Source: Synanceia verrucosa (Eukaryota; Chordata; Actinopteri; Perciformes; Synanceiidae). From it: a stretch of DNA of 64,000 nucleotides. Positions 44,872 to 56,879 of the stretch are shown here, piece after piece. Each line of letters opens with the position of its first letter. Position 1 is the stretch's first letter. The notes under the pieces were generated by a model that worked only from the letters and a program-made list of their open reading frames with translations, was not told the DNA's origin and did not search any database. The stretch spans positions 10,729,844 to 10,793,843 of the forward strand of contig CM056550.1 of NCBI GenBank assembly GCA_029721515.1, read 5' to 3'. The position numbers and the translations under genes were made by a program.

Positions 44872-45309
44872 TGATTAAGAACATCCTGTCATCACATGAT
44901 CAAATCTGAAGTCAGCTATTCACTGTGATTAACAAGAACATACAGTAGGTGATTTGAACTGAAGCAGAGAAATTCAAATACAGTATAAGGCACAGAAAGT
45001 CATAGAGATATATTCACTATAACACCATAAAAATATATTCAATATAAGATTTGTTTTGTGGAAATAACTCAGTGCTTGTGTTTTTTTTTATAAAAAACAA
45101 CAATGACATCAAATTATCAAACTGTCATGTAAAAGGTTAAATTTCTAAAAATAATTGAATGTGTGGTCGTTTGAGCCACAGGCGGAGTTTAGCTGCTGCA
45201 GAGATAGAGAGGGAGCTGCCCCCCCCTAGTGGCTGAGATATGTCACGACATTGAGTCTATAATATGGTCAATACAAATATTTTTTTAGACAGTAAACACT
45301 ACACAATAG

Positions 45310-45678
45310 CCTGATAGTTATTGTTACTAATGATGGACTTAAACATACTTCAGATAGTAAGCACAGTTTCCTGCCTTCATTCAGTATATATAGTCCACAT
45401 CTGAGCTGACCTCACCTGGTCCACACACCTCTCACCAAGTGGAGAAGACCCAACAGAGACTTTACTTCCTCAGGAAGATAAAACAAGCTGTCCTCCCTCA
45501 AAACCTGCTGATGAACTTCTATCAGTCAATGACAGAGAGCCTCCTGATGTTCAGCTGCTCGGTGTGGTTCAGCAGCTGCACAGTGGAGGACAGAAGGAAA
45601 CTCCAGCAGGTGGTGAGGGTGGTGGAGCGTGTGATCAGGACCACACTTCACTCAGACTGCTGTCTCTGTGAAATCTGA
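45310..45678 (+). mobile_element. LINE reverse-transcriptase C-terminal fragment, segment B copy
   Basis: Counterpart of 10705-11073 with the same 79-residue frame (45439-45678). Confidence 0.7.
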
Positions 45679-46994
45679 CTCTGAACCTGGTGCAGGTGTT
45701 CAGCAACATTCTAGAAATCATGATGTCATCATGTATTTGATGGATGTTCCAAATGAAAAACTTATTTCTGCTGATTCTTAAAATATGGCAAATAAAGTTC
45801 ACTAACAAATGAAACATGAATGTCTTTAAACATGAGCGGTACACACGAGCAATCTAATATTTAACACAGCAGACTATGGATTTTTCATTTTAATTATTTA
45901 TTTATATTCATTTAATATTGTAGTGAAATTAATAATATAATAGTGAATATTATCACTTCTTTGATGTGAATGCTTTGATCTCAGATATCAGTGGATTTAA
46001 AGTCCAGTGTGCTCCCCATCACAACATGGAACCACAAAGGACTTTGATCTTATTAAGATACAGGTCAACATTGTGTGTGTGACACAGACCTTCTAACCCC
46101 TGAGGCAGACACACACACTCTCACCAACAGAGTGTTTCCACAACCATTTTACTGCTATGTTGGTTATTATCTCTTCAACACTGACAGTACAGCTTGGTTC
46201 TGGATTTCTGCTGGAAACACAGAAGGATTTTTCACTGACGAGCTTTGAGACAACAAAACTGAAAATGAGTCTTCATCAAAATGCTGATCCTCCTGCTCTC
46301 ATCCTGGGGCCTCATGTATCATTGTGGATACATGTTTTTTTTTGCAACTGTGTTTCCCAATTTTTTTAAAAAAAATGAAAGATTCATCAAATATTTTTCC
46401 ATATGGATTCATCTTCCACATTTGGTCTTTGCTGCTTCAAACGTGACTGTAATGATCCTCACTCACTAAATACAGCACAACATCAAACCAAATGCCAATA
46501 ATTTATGATCACTGTCATCAAGATGTGATCAAGCATATAAATATGTTATTATTTATATGATTATTGTTAATTATTGTTATTTATTTTAATGTAAATTAAT
46601 ATATTAATTATTTATTTAAACTATTGATTACTATATGTTATTATTAATTAATTGTTATTTATTTTAATGTGAATAAATATCTTGCACATGTTTGTAATTT
46701 AAATCTGGGACAAGCATCTGTGTGTGTGTGTTTTAGTAATACTAATCTAAAATACTATCGATAAGATTCATACAAAATTTGATTAAAGTCAGCATTAGTG
46801 GATTAGCCCTCTTGAACACGACAGCCCCCTAAACATGCGCTGAAGTGATTAAGCCTCGTTTGAAGTAGCGTCAACTTTAACATGAGCTGAGCCTCAGTGG
46901 AGTTAACTTCAGCAAGGCTTATACAACCTTCTATTAGGCGTGTGAGTGGAGTACATAAGAAGCCCAGACCATGCGATTGTCGAAGAGTTGGGCT

Positions 46995-47134
46995 GATTTT
47001 TCCAATAGTGCAGGGCAACAAATTCTTTTGGAACTCTACAAAGAGTGTAAACCGACAACCAAGAAGGGAAATGAACAGCGTGGCAGGAAATTGCCGACCA
47101 CTTGAATGCGCAAGTTAAATTTTATAAGAATGTT
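46995..47134 (+). pseudogene. Myb/SANT-like domain relic, segment B copy
   Basis: Counterpart of 12391-12530 with the same frame breaks, so it was dead before the segments separated. Confidence 0.55.
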
Positions 47135-47139
47135 GAATG

Positions 47140-47190
47140 TCAATATCATGATATTGATAGGGCTACACAAACATTTGTTTGTGTAGCCCT
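47140..47190. repeat. Two adjacent perfect palindromes, segment B copy
   Basis: Counterpart of 12536-12586, unchanged. Confidence 0.9.
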
Positions 47191-48499
47191 AAAACATAAC
47201 TTGCATCTTTACACCTCAACTGTGGCAACACAGCTTTCCGATGTAACTCATGATGCATCGTTCCAACTAAGCTTTTGGGAGACACTTGCGTTCAACGATA
47301 CATCGGACTATGTTAGTTGTAAACATCGGAAGTTGCTTTGATTGGACGATGCTGTTGGGAAACAGTTGGGTCGTAGATCCAACGTTGGAACTTAGGAAGT
47401 AGCTAAGGAAGTTTGCAACAAATGTTTTGGGACACACACCCCAGGTTAGTTGTCTGTCATGGTGAAAATGTGTGTGTGGAATATGTTGGCAGCAGATGTT
47501 GGAGCATAGCTTTGTGCAGATAAATAATGATTTGAATGAGTACAAATGCTCGCTGGTAGTTGAAGATGTGATCCACGATTGTTATTTTCTTTGCTGTGAC
47601 ATACGCTTTCGTATGGTCTTGTTTTCATTTGGTGGCAAATCAACACCCTCTGTTGATGACGCATCATGGGTTCACTTAAATGGTATGAACGTGGGTCATT
47701 CACCAGTAAGCACTTTGGTTCCCAGTGTAAGGCCTAATAATGCCTAATAATCCAAGATGGTGACAATGAAATCTCAGAGCTATCAGCCTCAAACCAATGG
47801 GTGAGTAATAATGACTCTGTTCACTATTTATACACAAACTATGGTAACAACATTTCTATGGTTATTTTAACTGAGAAACAATATTAGTAAGCATGAATAA
47901 TGTTTGACTGTTGTTAAATTAAACAGCATGAAATACTTTAGATAATTCTACTTGATCACAGATCTTCTAGAGTAACACATGGAAAGAGATGCTTGGTTGA
48001 ACTCTTTACAAACAGATAAACACAGTCTGTCTTGATTTTCAGTCCACTCACCATGACAAGCTGCAGAAGGCAAAATCCATCCATTTTCTACCACTTATCC
48101 TCACATAGGGACAGTCTTAGGGTGAAAGGCAGAGTCCACCCTGGACAAGTCTCCAGTTCATCACAGGACACATAGAGACAGACAATCACAGTGGAGCAAT
48201 ACAGCCGTTTACTGTCTGTGTTGGCACACAGCCAACTCAACGGGTAAAACAGTCTCACGTCATCCTTCAAGAGTGGTTAAAGTAAGAGATGAAGTAAGAA
48301 TGAAGAATAGAATGGAAGATAGCCACCACACCACCATGGCAGCAGGCTCTGCCACGGTAACGGGTTAAGCCCATAGACTGTTAAGCCGCGGTATAGGACA
48401 GGCTCCACTAGCAACAGGTAAAGCCATGCTCCCGGCTGTGCTCCGCCATGCACCGCCAAATCATTTCAGCATGAAGACTACTCTCTTCTCTTCCGATGG

Positions 48500-49765
48500 A
48501 AAAAAAATTGATTTGATTTGATTTCATAGTTATCCTAAACAAAAACAATAAAAGCAGAAACATCATACATCATTAGCAATTTAACAAAGCACATCCATTT
48601 CTCTTCAAGAAGGGACCGAGAGAAGCAACGCTTATTTTGTTCGGCCCCCTTTGTATCTCATACAATGTAACACAAATACTGTACTATAGCAAAAATATAC
48701 ATACATTGTTAATGTTTATGTTTTTTTTTATATTTAATACACTATTTCATAACATAAAAGTAGTAAAAAAGAGAAAAAAATGGTCAGAATAAATTCAATT
48801 GTTCATAAAATTGTAAGAGTGAGCTTATAGCGACACTTAAACTGTTTGATATTTTTGCAGACTTTAATATTTTTATCAAGATTGTTCCATAGTACTATAA
48901 CACATACTGAAATGCACATTTTTTTCAATGTTGTATGAGTAGTTATTGTCTGTTTAAAATTGTGTTTGTTTCGAAAATCATAATTACTCTCTCTTTCCTT
49001 AAACAACTTTTGTATATCCCCTGGTAAGCTTCTTCTATTCCAGACTTAAACATAGTTTGTGCAGTTTTAAATTTAAACAAATCTGGAAACTTCAGTATAT
49101 GAGATATTAAAAACAAGTTATTGCTATGATCAAGGTATCCCACTCCGTTAATTAACCTCATTGCTCGTTTTTGTAAAGTAAAAATCTTTTTTAAAGTGCT
49201 TTTATAGGTATTACTCCAAACTTCAACACAATAAGACACATATGGGTCAAAAAGTGCATAGTACAGAGTGTGCAGTGACTTCCTATCAAGGATATGTCTG
49301 GCTTTACCCAGAATCCCGATGGTCCTTGCCAATTTAGAACACAAACATTTTGTCTGGGATTTCCAGCTGAGTCTGTGGTCAATTTGTACACCCAGAAACT
49401 TGATCTCATATACTCTTTCAATCATTATTTTATCAATATCTATCTTTATTTCGGTGTTTATCTTGCGATTCCCAAATAGAATGTACTTCGTTTTACTTGT
49501 ATTTAATGATAGTTTATTTTTGTCAAACCAATCTTTTACTTTGGATAATTCAATGTTGACTACTGATATAAGCTGATTTAAATCATCTCCCAAACAAAAA
49601 TATTTGTATCATCAGCAAAGACACCTAATTTTAAAATATTAGATACATTAAAAATATCATTAATATACAATATGAACAGTTTGGGTCCTGATACTGATCC
49701 CTGGGGGACACTGCAGGCAATGTTTAGGCTCAGTGACTTATAGGTCCCCATTTGTACAAATTGAT
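48500..49765 (-). mobile_element. LINE-A in segment B, uninterrupted
   Basis: Same element as 13900-15113, here continuous through the RT motif: the frame reads QMGTYKSLSLNIAC then SVPQGSVLGP across the point where segment A is interrupted. It shares the frameshift after FADDTNIF, so it was dead before the segments separated. The 216-residue C-terminal frame is 49593-48943. Its 5' truncation is near 49765. Confidence 0.85.
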
Positions 49766-49779
49766 GTCTAATTTCTAGC

Positions 49780-50146
49780 TTGGCTGCTTTGAAGCAATAG
49801 TCCCATTTTTCAGACTCCTTTTATGCAAAGAGTTGGAAACCTTTTTTGTTTTTGGTTTTCACATGTAAACATTTTAAAATTTGAAATAGTTTGTTTGAAA
49901 TAGTCTGGAGGAGCTGAGTTGACTGTTCCAGTAATAATGAAGCATGTTATTGTGACGCCCACTAGTTACACATGTGGGGTATTGATTTTTTTTTTTTTCT
50001 TTTTGATTTAATTTTCAGCCATGGATTTTCTATTTAGAACACAGTCACAGGTATTATTGTGGGAATGTGAAGTTGCTATGTGTTTCCATAACAGTAGGGG
50101 GCAGTATGAGACAGTGGCATAGCTTCAGTGGTGCAGGAATACAGGG
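49780..50146 (+). repeat. Dispersed ~390-bp repeat body, inverted relative to 35559-35946
   Basis: Runs from CTAGCTTGGCTGC to AATACAGGGGA, matching the reverse complement of 1327 back to 932. It lacks the tRNA-Ala-like head of the other copies. Its left edge abuts the 5'-truncated end of the minus-strand LINE that ends near 49765, suggesting that LINE inserted next to or into this repeat. Confidence 0.6.
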
Positions 50147-50365
50147 GAGGCAGGCGCTCTTGCTCTCATTGTATTCAGGAAGCTGAAGAGAAACTCACGT
50201 CACGTCTCCGTCTATGGGGCGCCGAATGTAAAAATTCAGTCACTGTTTAATAGGTGACATTAAGCTCACTTTTCTTACATTTAGCTTGTTTTTCTTTGAG
50301 AAATTCATGTAAAACAGCTGTTCTTTATATGTGTTAAAAATGTGTACACATGAAAAATACTTCTC
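50147..50365. other. No supported feature
   Basis: AT-rich sequence between the inverted repeat body and a CTAAAT-type tract; nothing recognisable. Confidence 0.5.
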
Positions 50366-50512
50366 AATCTAAATGCTAATTCTAAATGTTAAATCTAAAT
50401 CCTAAATCTAAATCTTATATCTAAATGTTAAATATATATCTAAATGTTAATCTATAGCTAAAGCCTAAATCTATATCTAAATGTTAAATCTAAATCTAAA
50501 TCCTAAATCCTC
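50366..50512 (+). repeat. Degenerate hexamer/heptamer tract (CTAAAT-like)
   Basis: About 145 bp built of variants of CTAAAT, CTAAATGTTAAAT and CTATATCTAAAT. It is an irregular simple repeat, not a vertebrate telomere array. Confidence 0.85.
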
Positions 50513-50628
50513 ACCAAGGGTAAAGCTACATGTTTAAAATATGCAAATTAGGTAGGTTGGCCCACACCCCTTGCCTCAGCCCCGCCCACACCTGTTCAGT
50601 AGGTGATGTGAGGAGAATCGGACTTGAC

Positions 50629-50730
50629 ATGGCGGGCTCGCTTCCATCTGCCGAGCTGGAGGGAGCTGTTGCAGCCGGAGTACGGGCTGCACTTCAGAGT
50701 ATTGCTCCACCGCAGTCCACACCATCAACG
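50629..50730 (+). CDS. Candidate first coding exon, unknown gene
   Basis: ATG at 50629 opens exactly 34 codons (MAGSLPSAELEGAVAAGVRA then ALQSIAPPQ and STPST) ending at a consensus donor GTAAGTGAAG at 50731 in phase 0. The exon and about 70 bp upstream are richer in G+C and CpG than the neighbourhood. Following exons are not recognisable before the palindrome at 52208. It could be the 5' end of a host gene or of a domesticated element. Confidence 0.35.
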
Positions 50731-50829
50731 GTAAGTGAAGCGGTTTAATTTCAACTTATTAATTCTCTGTGGACAGAGTTAACTTAGTTAGCCGGACCGA
50801 CAGGCTAGGCTAACACTAACTTTCGTCAG

Positions 50830-52150
50830 TAGATGCTCCGAGCTACTTTCTTTTGCGGCATGGAATCACTCCACCCGGCATGTGAAAAAAAAAGAGAATA
50901 CAGCATAACATGAGGAGAGGGAGAAGAAAAAAGGCATCCCCAGACTGAGCTCCAGTAGGAAGCACAGTGTGGGAACAGTAAAAAACACCTCAGCAACATA
51001 GGCACATAATCAGTACAGTGACAACATGAAAAATGACTAGCAACAGGGGAGGGAAGGGGAGGTTGGAGACAGTCCAGTGAAGGCAGACCGCCAGCTGGCC
51101 GCAGCCATAAGCACGATGCCACACTCACCTGCCCGACTGGTGGTAATAAGCGGCGAAGGCGTTGGATGGGGGGAGGGGATGTGAAATGTGTAATGTGCCT
51201 GAATGTGTGTGAATGTGAGTCCATGTGTGTCATTGTAGCTTGTGTATTGTAGGCCTGGAGAGTTGCCTCGCCACCATCAGAGTCTCAGTTCGCAGGATGT
51301 CATCGTGATAACACAGCATTCGCCATGGAGACAGTCTTGATCAGGTTCCAGACGGAGTCAACAATCAGCAGGTGTCTGGGTGATGGGGGAAGGAATGCAA
51401 GAGGGTCCCATGTTCTTCCAGGGGAGTTGTTGTTCCAGCAGTGGCCTTGGCCAAGACCAGTGCCAGTCGAGGGAGGCCAAAAGCACATAAGATTGAGATT
51501 GTTTAGGTTAGGTCGAAGCCTGTGTTCTGATATTTTGAACACAGTACAGGACACACTCGCGGTTAGAAAAAGGTGTGCCTATTACTTTCCATTCATAGTG
51601 AAAATGTAGCACAGTTAGCAGCGGGTGGGTTCTGACCCAGCTGCACAGATTCTTCTCGGGTCTTTTCCTGTGGTAGTACTCTGGCCAGAGTTCTCCTTTA
51701 AGTGTCAATTATTTGGTTGGCAAAATAATCATTTTAGATTAGATAACTCAGTAACAGTATATTTTATAGGGATTTATGTTTTTCTGATTTGAGGGATTTT
51801 TGGAGATTAATCTATGATTTGGCAGATATGATTATAATTCATAGATACCACCAACAATACCAGTCTAACATAACTACCATAATATTATTTTTTACATTAC
51901 AAGTATTTCTTTCAAAACTGTGCACTTACAACTGTGCACAGTTTTCAAGTTTGGCATCTCAGAAAAATCTATTCACTTTTAGTCCCATGTAGTCTCAGTA
52001 GTGTTTAAAAAATGTGGAAAAACTTTACTGAAATTTTAATCTGAGGGTTACCATGATTAGTAATCCATTTTGGTGATTCCCTAGACATCCAGTACATTCA
52101 CAACTACTTAATTACTTTTTCATTGTTTTTTGCGCATATGTGAACACAAC
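50830..52150. other. Intron-like sequence, nothing recognised
   Basis: No repeat or domain recognised. The minus-strand 135-residue frame at 50826-51233 has no family resemblance and low-complexity Ser/Pro/His content. Confidence 0.45.
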
Positions 52151-52207
52151 AACCGTACTCAGACCCCTTTGAAGCGAACTGTGGTGGTCTCAGTACGGTT
52201 CGTCTAT

Positions 52208-52978
52208 GGAGATAGAATTGTCAGATAAATACATAGATAAATAGAAATAAAAGATCAGAAATATATCTATATATTCTCATACATTTATAAACAAATATAA
52301 AATACATAAATATAAAAATGTGACATAAAAATAAACAAATTTGTGTAAATACATGTGCATTTGGAAATATGTACATTTGAAAATACACATGCTTGACTTT
52401 GTATGTGGAGTCTCTCTTTGTGGATCTCTTTTTTGCATTTGTGGAGCTGGAATTTTGAGACATTCCTACCACACATCATGATTCACAAATACCACTGAAT
52501 ACAAATACACCCTCCACTGAACAACCAGCAGATGGCAGTGTTGTGCAGCTAGCGCCCCTCACGGTTCTGACTGTACAGTCATGGTACCAATTTCTGGCCC
52601 AGTGGACAACACCAGGGTCTGTACCTCTGTAAACACCTTAAATATGAGCTTTTGGTCTCAATGGATAGTTTAAATAATGTTTTAATACATCAGGATGTTC
52701 ACTGACTGAATTATGGTACAATATATGGTGAAAATAACACATGTGGGGCGTGGCTACCATGTGATTGACAGGTCTCTGCTGTCAAGCTCATGTTTTCCCC
52801 TTCAGCATTCCTGGCACCATTTACTGGTAAGTAACATTATGTTGTTAGCCACAATTAACATTCCAGTAAATATTACTGTTTACATGAATTATGGAGGTTT
52901 GTCATCAATCAAGTTAGCTCACTAGTTCTGACATTTGCTGATAACATAGCGGTTGCTATGCTAATGGTACAGCCATAC

Positions 52979-53009
<31 letters not shown>

Positions 53010-53010
53010 G

Positions 53011-53052
<42 letters not shown>

Positions 53053-53964
53053 ATGCCTTCCTGTCTGTGAAGACCATGTTGTGATGTTCCCTTTCACTTT
53101 TTTCATTATGAATGTGAAGCTAATGCTACCATCACATTAACACATGCAACACCAGTTGCTGCAGTACCGTTAGCACAGAAACCACTATGTTATCAGCTAA
53201 TGCTAGCACTAGCAAGCTATCTTGGTTTGAGACAAGCCTCCGTAATTCACATGAACAGTGATATTAACTGGAATGTTGATTGTGGCTCAACATATCTACT
53301 TACTGGCAAACGGTGCCAGTGTCTCCTCAGATGAAGGAAACTGAGGGCTCAGACCAGTGTTGTTGTTTCAGGATGTAATGACAGCAGAGACCTGTCAATC
53401 ACAAGGTAGCCACGCCCCACATGTGTTATTTTCATCATATATTGTACCATAATTCAGTCAGTGAACATCCTGATGTATTAAAACATTATTTAAACTATCC
53501 ATTAAGACCAAAAGCTCATATTTAAGGTGTTTACAGAGGTACAGACCCCGGTGTTGCTCACTGGACCAGAAATTGGTACCATGACTGTACATTCAGAACC
53601 GTGAGGGGCGCTAGCTGCACAACACTGCCATCTGCTGGTTGTTCAGTGGAGGGTGTATTTGTATTCAAATTCAGTGGTATTTATTTGTGAATCATGATGT
53701 GTGGTAGGAATGTCTCAAAATTATGTCATTAAGAGAAAAGCAAAAAAGAGATCCACAAATGCAGACTCCACATACAAAGTCAAGCATATTTATTTTCAAA
53801 TCCCGAAAATATATTTACAAATGCATGTGTATTTATACAACTTTGTTTATTTATTTGTACATTTTTATATTTGTATTTTATATTTGGATATTTATAAATG
53901 TATGTATATTTATATATAATCATCTTTTATTTCTATTAATCTTTTTGAGACAATTCTACCTCCA
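52208..53964. repeat. 1.75-kb palindrome (long inverted repeat)
   Basis: Left arm about 52208-52970 and right arm about 53164-53964 are reverse complements. For example GTGGGGCGTGGCTACC at 52743 pairs with GGTAGCCACGCCCCAC at 53405, and CCTCCACTGAAC at 52511 with GTTCAGTGGAGG at 53641; the two pairs share one symmetry axis, so there is no net indel between them. Arms differ by scattered substitutions and short indels. The core 52971-53163 holds (AT)n and (GT)n. No transposase frame. It resembles a foldback transposon or a large MITE. Confidence 0.9.
52984..53052 (+). repeat. (AT)n then (GT)n microsatellite at the palindrome core
   Basis: About 25 AT units interrupted once by GATA, followed by about nine GT units, between the two palindrome arms. 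The AT-rich core would make hairpin or cruciform extrusion easier. Confidence 0.95.
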
Positions 53965-54316
53965 TATTCGCCTAGTCTGTGCATTGTGAACACAAAGCAC
54001 ACCGGGTTCTCTTCACCTTTTTCACTGGATTGTAACCTCCTTCGCTTGCCGTAGATTTGTCACGTGACTGTACAAACTCAGTGGTAGAGAATCCAAAACA
54101 TGGGTTGCATCCAAAATCCGATACTATACACTAAACACTCAATATGTGTACTATCGTTCAACATACTTTTGAGTGAATAAATGTAGTATGCATCTTTTCT
54201 GATGCACAGCTTAGTGCAGAAGTGATGCAACCTCTTGCCGGTTTGATTGGAGACGCATAACCGTGGTAACCCATGCCAACCTCACCTCTACTGTCAATCT
54301 GTGATATTAACACATC

Positions 54317-54340
54317 TAATAATAATAATAATAATAATAA
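54317..54340 (+). repeat. (AAT)n microsatellite
   Basis: Eight AAT/TAA units just before the inverted block at 54393. Confidence 0.95.
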
Positions 54341-54392
54341 CAACCTGATAATACATAATTGATATGTTATTATTATATATGTTAATAACCAC

Positions 54393-55345
54393 CACCGCAG
54401 ACATTTTGAAGCAGCTACTACTACTCTTATCAGTACAGAGTGAATGTCAACAACATGGAGAACATCTGTCTTCTTCTATGGAACCAGAATCAGAAAAGCT
54501 GTGATTATGTGGTAAAAAACTGGTAGAAAGGTAAAGATCTCCTTCCTCCTCTTGGGCTGAAGCAGCCGTGCTTCAGTCACTTTCTGTCTCTGCAGTCAGT
54601 CTGTCCATCACACAGCTCCTCTTTTTCATCACCTTGTTGGCAACAGGAAACACACACATGGATTTTACACAGACATTTTCCAACAGTTTCTCCACCAACA
54701 TTTGCTCCACACCTGGTCACTGATTGCACTTCCTTGTGTTGTCAGTGACCTCCTGTTAGCACCACTAGCTCCTCTATAGGACAAATGAATATGACACTTT
54801 CATACAGGTTAGTGCAGTTCAAAGTGACTCACAGATGACTGACAAGCCCAAAGAATCTGTGCAAACTGTGAAAAATTAAAAGCTATCATAACAGTAAAAG
54901 TAGAAAAACAGTGAGAAGTAAAAACTAGATTAATAAAAATAATAACATAAGTTGTAAGTTAAATACAATCAAATAAGTGATTGATAAAACATAATAAAAT
55001 CATTCAAATTGAGGAATAAAATGACAATAAACTATTGTACAACTTGAATACTGTTAGCCCGATTCTTTAGTTAGAAGCCCCAAGAAAACACACCAGAGAA
55101 CTGTGTTAAAAAAGCAGTTCACAGATATTTATTCAGGTCACAGGTAAAGTATGACAGCGCTGGGCTCTGAATGACAGAGGTCTGGAAGGATCTCAGCCAC
55201 AGAGAGCCCTGAACCCTGAGTTCAGTTCACATTTATCTTCTTGGACTGGGACTGTCCCGTACAGAGGTTAGACTGACACACAACTGAGTGTAATTGGCCA
55301 ATTAACATAAACGTGAGCAGGACAATCACTGCTCATGTGTTACAG
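54393..55345 (-). repeat. Inverted divergent copy of 4551-5600
   Basis: The reverse complement matches 4551-5600 with many substitutions. It ends on the right at GCTCATGTGTTACAGTATATA, just where the Tc1 tip would begin. It shares the lysine-arginine-rich frame region but carries a TGA (GTGACTGAAGC on the minus strand). It lies 2.9 kb from the other inverted block, and their order on the minus strand is reversed relative to segment A. Confidence 0.8.
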
Positions 55346-55349
55346 TATA

Positions 55350-55985
55350 TATACTCAATGATGATGGTTTAATAATTTTATATTGGTGTTTATCTATTTT
55401 TTGGGGCCCCTGTCAGTCATGGACCCTTGGAATTGTCCTAAATTTTCCCCCCTATACGGCGCCCATGGATAGAGCCAGGTGGCTGAGAGTTAAACAGTGC
55501 ATGCTGCAGCCTTCACTGGGCTGGTGAAGGTGAGGAGAGCCGGGAGAGACCTGAGGAGCTCATAACAGCAGATGGAGACAGAGTTACTTCTGCAATAACG
55601 TACACCAAAACACATAGTCTAATTTGTCCATTTAACACCACTTTAAGATTTGAAAAGAAATGGAAAAAGTAGAAATTATTCTAGTTTTATATTTGTTTCA
55701 TAATTGATATCTGTTCCTTAATTTTGATGTGTTTCAGATCACATCAGATCCAAGAGTCGAGTTAATGAGTCAATACTTTAATAAATTAATCTTTAGAATG
55801 ATTGATAGGGTTTGATAACGTTCACATAATATTGAATGAAATAATGTCTGACATCCACCACACCTGTCCACAGTGTCTGCCTGCACACTCGTCTTTTTTG
55901 TCCATCTGTTAGTTTTTCTACTTTCATATGGTTGCAGTAGCTTCAATAGCTTTGACATTTAGCCTCCTACAGCCTCTTAAAGACA
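55350..55985. other. No supported gene
   Basis: Contains a C-rich stretch at 55440-55475 (TTTTCCCCCCTATACGGCGCCC) of uncertain nature. No domain or RNA gene recognised. Confidence 0.45.
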
Positions 55986-56104
55986 GTAATGTTAGCCATG
56001 ATCTACAACGTCCCTCACCTTCAGTCTCCCAGTGTCCTTGAACGCCTCGGCTGTAATTCTGCTGTGTCACTTCGGAGCTGCTTCACGCTCTGAGTCTTAG
56101 AGAG
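55986..56104 (+). other. Possible 5' non-coding exon
   Basis: CpG-containing sequence (AACGCCTCGGC, CTTCGGAGC, TTCACGCTC) ending AGTCTTAGAGAG followed by a consensus donor GTAAGTG. A matching acceptor (TTCGCAATCCCACAG) is at 56525. No coding frame. Weak evidence. Confidence 0.25.
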
Positions 56105-56525
56105 GTAAGTGTTGTCTCTCTCAACAGATAACTTTTTAACAGTAAATAAGTGGTAAAAATGAATTGAAAACACAGGATCAGTGGTTTAAATCAACAAAAA
56201 TATGTTGTGATAACTGGTGTGCTTCACACCTCAAAGCAGCATTTCTATTCCTACTTTGTTAGCTAATGTTAGCAATGCTGCTAACGTCACTAACGATAAC
56301 GTTTGCTAGGTTAGTCAGCAAAGAAAGAGTCTGAACTTTTTTCCCCACTAAATAAGAACTGTTGTCTTGTTCACTCTCTCACTCAGTTAACTAGGATATG
56401 GAAGCAAATCTGTACCATAATTCAAATTAAAATGTGTTAACAGAAATGCTTTTTCATTTATAGCTGCATTTTTTGACTCATGAATAAAATGAGTAATAAA
56501 TCAATTTGAATTCGCAATCCCACAG

Positions 56526-56873
56526 GAGAGTAACGTCAGCGGCCTCTGATTGCCCTCAGTCTGACTGACCGTGCTACACAACTAATACGATAGGGGGCGG
56601 TGTGCATATTCAACACTGGAGCAAGAAGAGAGACAAGAGGAGAGTGAGAAGGTCATGTTGGTACCATGGACTGTGTGGTGTATGTCAGAAACAGCAGGAA
56701 CTTCCCCACCATGTCGAAATCTGTGCCACAGCTGTGAGGGAGGCCACAGCTGCCCTGGAACGGCAACAAAATCAGCTGCAAACAGCAGGTTTTGACTCAG
56801 GTCTTTCTCCGACCACGTCGTCAACAACAACAACAATGACACCTTTTCCTCCTGATCGCCGTAACGCTTGATG
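56526..56873 (+). other. Possible exon with short frames
   Basis: Follows the acceptor at 56525 and includes a frame to TGA 56869-56871 with QELPHHVEICATAVREATAA and a Ser/Thr-rich end. No start context or domain supports translation. It could be part of a non-coding transcript. Confidence 0.2.
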
Positions 56874-56879
56874 TAAGAT

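Larger units (their letters stand above)
33009..49747 (+). repeat. Segment B: near-identical direct copy of 1-18290
   Basis: This is the second copy of segment A, 33008 bp downstream in the same orientation. It contains every element of A (tRNA-Ala relic, 52-bp hairpin, divergent module, Myb/SANT relic, jockey-like LINE) except the 3.1-kb LINE, whose empty site is at 49707-49712. It carries a private Tc1 insertion at 33822-35427. Sequence past 49747 has no counterpart after segment A because A stops at the gap. Confidence 0.95.

Noticed and set aside
50366..50512. Internal telomere repeat
   Set aside because: Units are CTAAAT-like and irregular, not TTAGGG; treated as a degenerate simple repeat.
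50826..51233. 135-residue minus-strand open frame
   Set aside because: Low-complexity Ser/His/Pro content, no flanking splice logic, no family resemblance.
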